Positions 12,898 through 22,334 of a DNA stretch of 64,000 bases are shown here, in pieces. Numbering within the stretch: the stretch's first letter is position 1; every line of letters starts with the position of its first letter. A program made the position numbers and the translations under genes. The notes under the pieces were generated by a model that saw only the letters and a program-made list of their open reading frames with translations, made no database searches and was not told where the DNA came from. This DNA is from Cephalotrichum gorgonifer (Eukaryota > Ascomycota > Sordariomycetes > Microascales > Microascaceae): contig ONZQ02000016.1 of NCBI GenBank assembly GCA_900312665.1, positions 595,361-659,360 of the forward strand, written 5' to 3'.

Positions 12898-13557
12898 ATG
12901 AGCTCGACATTAACACGGAGGCCGGCGACGGCGCTAGCCTCCTCCCTCCGCTCCTCGCTCTCCACCATCAACGGCACCACCACCGCCGCCGCCCCCGTCG
13001 TCCTCGTCTCCCGCCGCTCCCACCAGACCACGGCCCGCACGAAGCGCTCCCTCCGCATCCGCCCCCACCCCTCGCACACCCTCCGCAACAAGGGCGAGGC
13101 GCCCGTCGACGAGATAGTCTTCAACCCGCCGTCCTCGCAGCCGAGCGTCTACCACACGCCCTTCAAGTTCCTCCCGCCCAGCGACCCCCGCCGCAGCAGC
13201 AACCTCCGCCTCCTCTTCAACACCCCCTCCGCCGGCGCCGCTTCCGCGTCCGCGGAATACCTGCCCCCGGCCCTCACCCCGACCGCGGAGAAGAAGTACC
13301 ACCTGACGAAGGAGGACGTCGAGGAGATGCGCAAGCTGAGGTGGGAGGACCCCGAGACGTGGTCGCTGAGGAAGCTGAGCGAGAAGTTCGATTGCTCCAT
13401 CCACTTCGTGCAGATCGCCACCGCCGTCCAGGAGAGCTATAAGGAGAGGCTGGCCGAGGGGACGAGGCGGATGAAGGCCACATGGGGGCCCAAGAAGATG
13501 AAGGCCAGGGAGGATAGGCTGCTTAGGAAGGAGATGCTGTTCCGGGGCGAGCTATGA
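12898..13557 (+). CDS. MRPL20: Mitochondrial large-subunit ribosomal protein mL58 (Mrpl20 family)
   Basis: Structural protein of the mitochondrial 54S ribosomal subunit, specific to fungi. The 219-residue protein begins with a Ser/Thr/Arg/Ala-rich presequence (about 1-45) that lacks acidic residues, as expected for matrix import. A basic block follows (RRSHQTTARTKRSLRI, about 40-55), then the family core near the C-terminus, LTKEDVEEMRKLRWEDPETW and the helix SLRKLSEKFDCS. The tail is strongly basic. An open frame extends upstream to 12628, but the ATG at 12898 is preceded by a pyrimidine-rich leader and starts a typical targeting sequence, so it is preferred. Single exon. It converges with the F-box-like gene downstream. 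Confidence 0.88.
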   Translation: MSSTLTRRPATALASSLRSSLSTINGTTTAAAPVVLVSRRSHQTTARTKRSLRIRPHPSHTLRNKGEAPVDEIVFNPPSSQPSVYHTPFKFLPPSDPRRSSNLRLLFNTPSAGAASASAEYLPPALTPTAEKKYHLTKEDVEEMRKLRWEDPETWSLRKLSEKFDCSIHFVQIATAVQESYKERLAEGTRRMKATWGPKKMKAREDRLLRKEMLFRGEL

Positions 13558-13981
13558 TGAGGGAGCGGCTTTTGGTCTCTCTCTAATGGCAGAACTCAAG
13601 GAGGAACAGCTTGTACGATTATTGTTCACCCCGCAACATCCCCGGCAAAAGGCTTTTTGAGCCTTTCACCCCCCTTTGTATAGAACAGACCGCTTGGGAT
13701 CCCGACGGTTTCTCGGGGACCCTTGTACGATTTTTTTTTCTCGCTTTCAATAAACTACATAACGTACCATGCCAACGCTTCCTACAATTACAAGAATACG
13801 TCATGGATACTCCTTGACCATTATTAAGTATGTATATAGTCTCGCTCCCAATGCTCACGCCAGCCTTCGAAACGTTTTCTTAAGGGAACACACCCAGGTT
13901 TCGCAGCTCAGAAAAGGAGAGCAACCGCCAAACCCCCTGCCCCCCCTTTTCCCCTAGTGCGTTACCGATCCCCCGCCGCCG
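13558..13981. other. Convergent 3' intergenic spacer
   Basis: A 424-bp spacer between the stop codons of the mL58 gene (+) and the F-box-like gene (-). It should hold both 3' UTRs and polyadenylation signals; AATAAA occurs on the plus strand at about 13748 (in tttcaataaactac). No other feature was seen. Confidence 0.5.
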
Positions 13982-15376
13982 TCACGTCTCTTCTCTACCA
14001 GGAATCGCCCTCCAGCACCACCCACACCACGCCCTCACCTTTCCCTCGACCTCCCTACTCAGGACCTGCGCCACATCCCTCTCGTCATGCCATTCCGGCA
14101 CGCTCCTGCCCACCTTGACCCTCACGACCGTCTTGTTCGTCACGCGCCCGTTCGACCCTTCGTACTCGTGGATGTTATATCCGGGCCGGTGCAGGCTCCC
14201 ATCGGCTTCAGAGAGGGAAGGCGGGGGCAGGGGCGCGGGATGTTGCAAGGACGAGCTGGCACCGGCGACAGAGGGCGTCCGTTCGCCAGCGCTGTCCATC
14301 TCTACCTCCTTCTCTACGGCGTTGAGGCAATCGGCTTCGCGGCCGCAGGGAATACTACGCTCAAGAACGTAGCGGCTGCGCCAGCGCCAAACGCTGGAAG
14401 CGAGTCGGGTGGTTAGTCTCCCAAGGTTTAGAGGGTGAGCCAGGGAGAAAAGAAAAGGGGGGGCGTACCGGAGGTAGGTCTGATCTTGATTCCGCATGGA
14501 CCTCCCACAGGGTTGGCAGAGCCAGACCCCAGATGTCTCGCAGTGACAAACACCCTGCTGGATAACACTAGATGATATGGGCGTGTCGGGGTCAAGAAGT
14601 GGGTTGATGTGGTCCTTTAGGGGCGAATGGGCACATGTTACGCAAAGGCGACGATACCGCTCCTTAAGGGCCCTCGGCTCGGGCTGCTTGGTAGCGCAGT
14701 TCTAGGCCGAGTCTTGTTAGCTCGGGCGTCCCTGCGCTCTTCGCCTCGACACAAGAGCGAGACAGGGTAAACCAGGTGAGCCATGGGTGTGTTCGGAGGG
14801 GGGAGGGGGCTTATGCTCACCCGACATATCACTTCAGAACACCTTCTGCACTCCGAGACCATGTCCCGCGCACACCTACCCGTCTTGCCGTTGAAGTTCT
14901 GCAGATTCTGCCTGTTTTGCAAAAACCAGTTACCCGCCCTCGCGCGATACCGGAAAGTGTCTTCCGGATCTGGTACGGGGAGGGTGTCCTGGTGACAGCG
15001 GAGAGTAGAGGCGAGGAGGGCCTTGCGGTATTGTATGAGGCCGGCGTGGGCGGCGCGGCAGGTGCGGGCGAGGCTGTCGAGAGATACGATGTCTATGTGC
15101 TGGGCGATTCCCACAGCGATGCTGGCGAGGGGTGCTGGTGGTTAAGAGTGTCCATGTATGATTAACGGATGGGACTTACGGGTAGATGCACAAAGCCCGT
15201 TGAAGCGTGCCATTAGCGGGAGAGACATATACGGTTGCTACCTTGGAGGAGGCCCCTGAGGACTCGGATGAGCCGGGTTGTTTCCTCTGCGGGGGTTTGT
15301 CCTCTTTCTCTAACTGCCAGTGGCCGTTGGTATCATCGTGATGGTCCTCGACCTCAAGGTCTACGAAGACAGCCAT
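13982..15376 (-). CDS. F-box-like cysteine-rich fungal protein (4 exons)
   Basis: Exons by splice consensus and frame: 15376-15180, 15121-14821, 14701-14469, 14393-13982, giving 380 residues. Donors are GTAAGT, GTGAGC and GTACGC; the last intron has a GACTAACC branch site. The F-box-like helix spans the first junction (IAVGIAQHIDIVSLDSLARTCRAAHAGLI), and such proteins usually recruit substrates to SCF ubiquitin ligases. It is followed by cysteine pairs typical of zinc binding: CARDMVSECRRCSEVICRNC across exons 2-3, LCVTC, and CHCETSGVWLCQPC. The next exon begins with the conserved-looking VWRWRSRY. The C-terminal 100 residues are low-complexity, then a Trp/Cys-containing end (WCGWCWR). The start MAVFVDLEVEDHHDD at 15376 is chosen over an ATG at 15421 because the first 15 residues from the latter look unlike the rest. 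The substrate is unknown. Confidence 0.82.
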
Positions 15377-17096
15377 CGCGCAAGTGGGGGAGAGTGATAG
15401 TACACTGGATACGGGATCCAAAGCTCTCAGACTTTCGAGGGTACCATGGGAGTGGCTCTTCTTTCACTTCCGGGCTGAATATAAGCGATCGCTGGGGGAC
15501 GAGCTTTGGGGTACCTAGCAGGAGATCCTGGTGCTAATGATACCGAACATTGATGTATGACGGGACGTATGGTAGTGACCGAATGATGGGGAGTGGGTAG
15601 AGATGTAGGTGGATGTTGTAAACCAGCTAGGTCCTCGAGTCCCTCGAGGTGGCTGTGGTGGTCGCAGTGGGTTGAGGTGGTTGAGGTGGTGGTGGAGAGG
15701 TGGTATGAGGATGAGAGCTTAGAGTTCGGCTGGCGGGGAATGTCCCACGGGAGCTCTAGTGGTCCAGGTTGCTCCTGCCTTCGCCCCAACTCCTTCCTAT
15801 ACAGCGTATGGTTTGCGCGACAGAGCGGAGGACCTGTGCATCCGTTCTGCCTGCCACTTCAATACCTGATGTCTTCCCAAATCCTAATTCCAAAACGAAG
15901 GTCTGTCGCGAAGTTCGAACCAATGCGAGGTGCCCCGCCCCTGTGATGAACAATGAAGTAGCTCGTGGTCCGAGGCGAGCGTTGGTTGGTTTGAAGAATT
16001 AGCGACCAATTAGGGGGTGCCGCAAACAAATGTATGTTCTATTACTTATACCTCAATCCTCCCTCCTCTCGTTGAGACTTAAGTATTGATTACATGTATT
16101 CCCCGGGCCACCGTGGGGTGACTCCGAACTTATCTTATCTGTTGACACCGAAGACGTGGGATGGATGCTGACGTCACCAGCGGTTCTTGAGTCGTTGAAT
16201 TGTTTCCCTACTACATATATTCACCCAAACAGCCCCCATGTTCCAATTATTACTCTGCATCCGTAGTGCCTCGCCCTAGCGGCTCAAAAGCCAAGCCTGC
16301 TCTGTTGAGGAAGGAACTCGCTGCAATATATATCGAGGACTGAGGATGAACTCTTGTGCAAGCTCGTACTGACAGACCACTCCCAACTTCCCCCATGCTT
16401 CACACGTGGGTGCTCACGTGGCTAGGAATGCTAATTCCTCATCTGGTGTCCTTGGATTCCCGACTTTGGCGGATGTAAGCCGGCGACTAATCCCTATTAT
16501 TAGCAATTGTCCATAATATTTGGTTTGCACTAAAGAAATATACTGCCGGATGGAATAGTGCGGGCTGGTACGAGTGTTAGGTGCGTGTTTCCGAAGCAAG
16601 AGCTATTAACATGATAACTACTAAATTGACAGTGTCAGTGTCGAAGTGTCGTGTGGGCAGCCAAGATTGGTTGATGACTTAGCCATGCCATGTTTCAGCA
16701 TGCTCGTAATACTCGTGGCGCCCCATCTGGTTAAAAGACCCCTAAACTTCATTTACGTCGTATTCGTAATACTCAACATCAACCACATCAACCACCATCG
16801 CTGAACAGCCAGACCGCGCCATAGTGCCAGAATCGCGCTCTAGGCGATGAATGTGTAACGCCAACCTTCAACACCATCTTTATTTATATATAATCCCTTA
16901 ATTTTGATGTCTGGGTCACCCATAGCTACGCTTTTCATTCCCACCACGTGGAGTTCTCTGGCACCACGGATTCTCCGTCACCTCCTCGGTATCGGCTAGA
17001 CCTGTTTCGTTTCCAACTAGAATCACTGATAGATATTCTGGCCTTACACTCGTTTGGCTCTGTACATACCATCTGTATAAGGCATTCATTTTCATC
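15377..17096. other. Divergent intergenic region (promoters of F-box-like and MFS genes)
   Basis: A 1.7-kb head-to-head spacer with no credible ORF. It carries TACATGTA at 16091 and a small inverted repeat GTATT-CGT-AATAC at 16760-16772, about 330 bp before the MFS start. An AT-rich tract (tttatttatatataat, about 16881-16896) lies about 200 bp before the MFS ATG and could serve as a TATA-type element. Confidence 0.5.
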
Positions 17097-19075
17097 ATGA
17101 GGCTGCTGAACTGGAACATCCCCCGGCCTCGGACGCCGCAGTCCCTTGACCGCGTCATCGTCCCGCTGGAGGACGCGCATCTCCACAGCTACGCGGCGCG
17201 GACGGGGAACACTAGCCCGGGCTTATCGAGCGACATCGATGATGTGGAGGACGATGCTGGGGTGAAGGGCTCAGAGCACGAGACGACCGGCATGCTAGAG
17301 ATGAGCGTGTCCGAGTACTCCATCGAGGGCCTTCGGAGGGAGGTACGGAAGGGGAGCCAGGGGAGACTGAGCGAGTACGAGCGTATGTCATTGAATCCGG
17401 GGGGTGCAAGAAGGGGCTTTCAAAGAGGCCACTGGCTAACAGGCGCTGCAGTTCGGTCAAAGGTCATCAACAAGGCCATCCAAGATATTGGCATGGGGAG
17501 GTATAACTGGCAGCTCTTTGTCCTTTGTGGCTTCGGCTGGTTTGCCGACAAGTAAGCTCATCTTACTCCACACTTTGGCTTGCAATGGTAGCTAACCTAT
17601 CCTTCCTCATAGTCTTTGGTTACAAGTACGTACGGGTCAAAACCGATGTAGTCCTTCCTGTCACGACACAAACGACAACCTGCTCTTGAGTTGGGGCTGT
17701 AACTAACCTTTGTTCATAGGGAATTTCCTTAACCCTGCCCTCCCTTTCTGCTGAGTTTGGTATTGATGAGAAGACGGTACGGTATACGACCAGCTCCGTA
17801 TTCTTTGGCCTCTGTATCGGCAGTTCGGTCTGGGGAATCGGCAGCGACGTGTTTGGCCGCCGCATCGCCTTCGCCTCTACCCTGGTCATCACCAGTTTCT
17901 TCGGCATCCTAGCGTCCTTCGCACCCAGCTGGGGCTGGGTCTGCTTCTTCTTCGCCGCCCTCGGATTTGGCGTCGGCGGCAACCTTCCGGTCGACGGGGC
18001 CCTGTTCCTGGAGTTCCTCCCCGACGGGTCTACCTCGCTGCTCACCCTGCTATCCGTGTGGTGGCCAGTCGGCCAGCTCGTGTCCTCCCTGGTCGCCTGG
18101 TTCTTCATCACCAATTGGCCGGCGGACGAGGGGTGGCGCCACTTCGTAATGGCCATCGGCATCCTGACCGTCGGCATGCTCGTCCTCCGCAACTTCGTCT
18201 ACACCGTGTACGAGTCGCCCAAGTACCTCATCAGCCAGGGCCGCTCCGCCGAAGCCGTCGCCGTCATCCAGGGCGTCGCCCTCCGGAACGGCGCAAGGAC
18301 ATGGCTGACGACCGCGGTCCTCGATGCCGTCGTCGGCGATGACGCCCTCGTAGAGCGGGCCGCGGGTCCGGTCTCGCCCGGCAACGTCATCATGGACAAC
18401 CTGAGGTCCTTCTCCGGCGAGCGGCTGCGCCCTCTCTTCAGCACCCGCAAGCTCGCCGTCGCCACCAGCCTCCTCTGGTTCTCCTGGGCCACCATCGGCA
18501 TGGGATACCCCCTCTTCAACGCCTTCCTCCCGCAGTACCTCTCCCACGGCGGGGCCGGCGCCGGCGAGCCCGTCATGGGTAGGGAGCCTGACACAGCCCC
18601 CGGGATCTCCGACGACGCCTACCGCAACTACGCCATCACCTCGGCCGCGGGATTCCCGGGCTCCCTCCTGGCCACCTATCTCGTCGACCACCCCTCCCCC
18701 CTGCTCGGCCGCCGTGGCACCCTCGCCCTCTCAACCCTCGCCTCGGCCGTCTTCCTCATCCTGTTCGCCACCAACGGCACCACCCCCATGTCGCAGCTCT
18801 TCTTCTCCTCGATCGCGGCCTTCTCGCAGAACATCATGTACGGCGTCCTCTACGCCTTCACCCCCGAGGTGTTCCCCGCCCCCGTCCGCGGCGCGGGCAC
18901 CGGCGTCGCGAGCTTCCTGAACAGGGCCACGGGGCTCCTCGCCCCCGTGCTGGCGGCGAATATGCCCGGCGACGGGACGAGCGTGCCGGTGTACATGGCA
19001 GGTGCGCTGATCTTCTCGGCCTTTGTCGGGGTGTGTCTGATTCCGATCGAGACGAGGGGTGCGCAACTGATGTAA
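17097..19075 (+). CDS. Major facilitator superfamily transporter (SV2/sugar-transporter-like)
   Basis: Proton-coupled or facilitative solute carrier; substrate unknown. Exons: 17097-17382, 17452-17551, 17613-17625, 17720-19075, giving 584 residues. Exon 3 is only 13 nt. The joined frame reads YELRSKVINKAIQDIGMGRYNWQLF, then FGWFADNLWLQGISLTLPSL, with exon 3 supplying the last base of the N codon and LWLQ, which supports the model. The N-terminal 110 residues are hydrophilic and acidic, hence cytosolic. The first membrane segment contains GFGWFADN, and the loop after TM2 has the MFS signature GSDVFGRRIAF. Later segments include GFGVGGNLPVDGALFLEFLP and NIMYGVLYAFTPEVFPAPVRGAGTG, the second-half signature seen in sugar-porter and SV2-like carriers. 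About twelve hydrophobic segments are visible and the C-terminus is very short. Confidence 0.9.
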
Positions 19076-19426
19076 GAATCACATGACGGGGGACCCTTCG
19101 GGGCAATATGTGTTGTGTTTGGGAACGAGAGGGAGTGGCGGGACTGATGGATATGCATATGATGCATTGGATAAGATAAGATGATGCGAGTGCCACGGGG
19201 GAAGAAGGGAGGGGGAAAGGCACTTATAGGTATTATGTGTATAGGCCACTTTCTATTCATCTGTATTTACCGCCTTTTAATATGATGGCACAAGCGACAT
19301 TATATGAGCTTTTGTATCAAGGAGAAACAGACCCTTTACTATTTATTACATCTACACGTTGTCTTCTATTGGCCAATGAACCGGGTATACCAACGCAAAC
19401 CAAAATCCGTACACACGCCTCCCTCC
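19076..19426. other. Convergent 3' intergenic spacer
   Basis: A 351-bp spacer between the stop codons of the MFS gene (+) and the J-domain gene (-). It presumably carries the two 3' UTRs; nothing else was recognised. Confidence 0.5.
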
Positions 19427-20555
19427 TCATCTATTCCCCCTCGCGCCCGCTGGCGCATCTACCCTCCTCCTCCTCAGCGTCGTCCCCATCGCATCCTTGA
19501 CCATCGGATCGGCCCTGATGGTGTTCTGCACCAGCCACTCGGCAATCTTTCCCCTCACCTGTGCCATCAACCCGTCGTCGCCCCTGTAGGGCGCGAGCTC
19601 GATGTCCAACAGCCTCGTGGCCGAGCGGTCGGCGTCCACGGCCATGGCGGAAATCTTATCCATCTGCGCCGCAAGGGCCTTCCCTCCCTGGTCGGCGTCG
19701 CGGTCCGGGCGGGGTGGGAAGAGCAGTGGCCCGATCTGCGAGAGGGCGATGTACAGCGTTACGCAGCACCTCCTCGCGAACGAGACGAGCTGGAACTGGA
19801 CCAGGGGCGGCTGGGCGATGAGGGGGGACGCTAGGACGGGGTTTAGGAGGTCGAGGAAGGGGGAGGAGGGGCGTGTTGCGACGTGCAGCTCGAAGACGGC
19901 CATGGCGGCGAGGAAGAACCAGCGCCAGTAGCGGGCGAAGTCCAGGTAGCCCACGAAGCCCATTACGTACAGGGCCGCGGCGTATGAGAGGTAATGGGGG
20001 ACGATGCCCTTGGCCGTTCCGCGGAGGACGTACTCGTAGCGGCTGGCGCAGTCCCTCCAGCCCGCGATGGCGGGGCCGAAGCGCTCGTAGGCGAAGCGGG
20101 CGGCGTCGTTGGAGAGGACGTCGGCGGCGATCTTGAGGCGCATGAACTCGGAGCCGTCGGAGCCGTCGCCGGCCTTGTCGGGGTGGTAGACGGCGGCGAG
20201 GCGGCGGAAGCGGGACTTGATCTCGCGGTCGGAGGCGGAGAGGGGGAGGGAGAGGTCAGAGTAGTAGTTGCCCGCGAGGCGGAGGTCGTAGGCGGCCTCG
20301 TATAGGGTGTAGAGGAGGTAGAGGGATATGACGAGGACCTGGATGCGGCGGCGGTGCGTAGCATGGCGGGGGGTCCCGGGGACGGGCTTGGGGTCGCCGG
20401 CGCGGATGGTGAGGGAGTACCAGATCGACTGGGTCCAGGAGGCGACGAGCTGCGGTTTGGGTTAGGGAAAGGGGGATCGCGGGGTTAGGGGGGAAAAGGG
20501 GGGAGCTTACGTTGGGGAGGAACCACCAGCCCATGAGGGAGAGTGTGCCAGACAT
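19427..20555 (-). CDS. Membrane-anchored J-domain (DnaJ) protein
   Basis: Co-chaperone that would stimulate an Hsp70 ATPase at a membrane, probably the ER. Exons: 20555-20511 (15 codons) and 20449-19427, giving 355 residues; the intron has a GTAAGC donor and CCTAACC branch sites. The N-terminus MSGTLSLMGWWFLPN leads into a membrane segment at about 50-65 (VLVISLYLLYTLYEAAY). The J-domain follows, about residues 72-140, with the invariant HPD at 104-106 (YHPDKAG). Further hydrophobic stretches (HYLSYAAALYVMGFVGYL and WRWFFLAAMAVFEL) suggest two or three more membrane passes. The C-terminus is hydrophilic and basic. The architecture resembles uncharacterised fungal membrane DnaJ proteins; it is not Sec63, since no Brl domain is evident. 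Hsp70 partner and localisation are inference. Confidence 0.87.
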
Positions 20556-22334
20556 CGTGACGGCGGTGGGGTGGGAGAGTCTGGGGAAGTCAACGGGGTC
20601 GACCGATTGAGGCCCGCAATTCAGAAAATGAAGGACGCTTCGTTATAGAAAGTACATGGTAGGACTGAAAAAGCAGACGATGGGGAAGCGAACGGATACG
20701 CGGATAGATACGCGGATCCAAAGCGAATTGCGGGCGGGACTTATTACGGCTTCCGCCTGAAGTCAGCAATAAGCTCGATGTAAGTTTACAAGGAGCCGGT
20801 CGTTAATTATGACAGGTGTCACGCTGTGAGGGAAGGAATATTATGTAATACTCGTATTACTGGGGGCCCCTTCAATGTGGCTATTTTGGTCGCTGAAGTT
20901 CTCGCTAGCCTCCACATCAGCGTTTTTCGACTTTGAGATGGGCGACCACCTCGGCCCCCTCCCCCCCGCTGTCCCCGCCGCTGCCGCCCCCGCTGTCCGC
21001 GCGTAATGCTTTTTTGAAAGCGGGGGCTCGCGAAGTATATCGGATTCGGATTCGGATCCTCCGGGTCCCAAAACTGCTCTGGTAGGAGAGCTTGGTGCCT
21101 TCCTTGGTATCTTTCAGAGGGTGCCAAGTATGTACACGTATATCGCTGGAGCTTGGCTCCCGACCTCAAACCGTTCCCCTCGGAGTTTGACGGAGGGGGC
21201 AGGGAGGGCTTGGGGCCTCGATTACCCGTACTGGATCATGGGATTCGTGGCTGGGTCGGACTTGGCCAAATGCGATAAGGAGTGAGGTGAGGGTCGAGTC
21301 CGGGAGCCAAGTGAGGGTAGACAAGACAAAGCATCAGCATCTGCTTGTACAACCCACAGGGCTGACGACGTTTCCCTGGCCACGACGACCGATTAAGCCG
21401 CTTACTCTCCCTCCCGCTTGCTCGCCCAATTACTGAACTAGCGGGGTCCGTTGCGCGGCTGACCGGCCGATTATCGTCCGTCCGCCCCTTCCTCCCCCTT
21501 TCCAATTCCTCGCCTCCTTCCTTGCCCCTCCGTCTTCTTCTGCCCCTCGAAGTTGCTCTGTTTACAAGTACATGCATGTCGTCTAAATAGTTCGTGGATA
21601 CATGTATAGACCTTGTGAACCACCAAACTTGGCATTTATATTTTCCATTTCCATTCCCGTTTCTGTGTACCACCCCAGGCTCCCTTCCCCTTTTCCTCTT
21701 CTCCCCCTTTAAGGAATTCGTAGTCTACTCTTGTAATAACTTTTCGTACCTTGCCCCGAACTCATGGCGGCGCCCCTCCATCATTAGACCAGCCAGTGTC
21801 GCAAGTTACAGGTACTCGTACAAGTGGCTTTCCTTGGCGGTGCGCTAGCAAACAAGAGTACGCCGCGCCGGGCAGCCCGGCTGACGAACAGGTACTCCTA
21901 TACTCGTACTTACCCACACAGCTACCCCACTAATATGCACTAAGATCCTCAACGTTCATCCCACCTAGCGCGAACAGCCACATTTCCAAACCTCGAACGT
22001 CCGTTCTGCTGTTTCACCTCCATCGCCCGCCTCGACCCATATACAAGCTAGAGGCGCACCTCGACACCTCAGGCCCCTGGCACTTTCCCCTTCTTGCTTT
22101 GTCTTTCTTTCGCAAGTTGGTGCTGGGCTGTCTGTCTGTTGTTACTAGCGCTTTTATATCCCTCGGTCTCACTTCTTACTAGCTCAGCCACGTGCCTGTC
22201 TTAGCCAACCTTAGGCAACCCGACTTGGCCAAATCCTCCCTTTCGGCTCTCGCGATACTCCCCTGAATGATATCCTCGACATCTTCACTCCCAATAGACG
22301 ATACGACGGGGCATAGCAACCCCAACAGCCTGAG
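20556..22334. other. Divergent intergenic region (promoters of J-domain and OSH3 genes)
   Basis: A 1.8-kb head-to-head spacer without a credible gene. It holds an inverted repeat GTAATAC-TC-GTATTAC at 20845-20860 about 300 bp upstream of the J-domain start. On the OSH3 side it has TACATGTA at 21599 and TACTCGTA at 21813 and 21901. A C/T-rich stretch (about 21,950-22,200) precedes OSH3. Confidence 0.5.
20845..20860. repeat. Short inverted repeat GTAATAC-TC-GTATTAC
   Basis: Perfect 7-bp arms separated by two bases, centred on a TACTCGTA octamer, about 300 bp upstream of the J-domain gene start. It could be a dimeric DNA-binding site; function is inferred from symmetry and position only. Confidence 0.5.

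Noticed and set aside
20456..20492. Telomere-like GGGTTAGGG sequences
   Set aside because: They sit inside the J-domain gene intron, where the complement CCCTAACCC supplies the splice branch site; only two imperfect copies occur.
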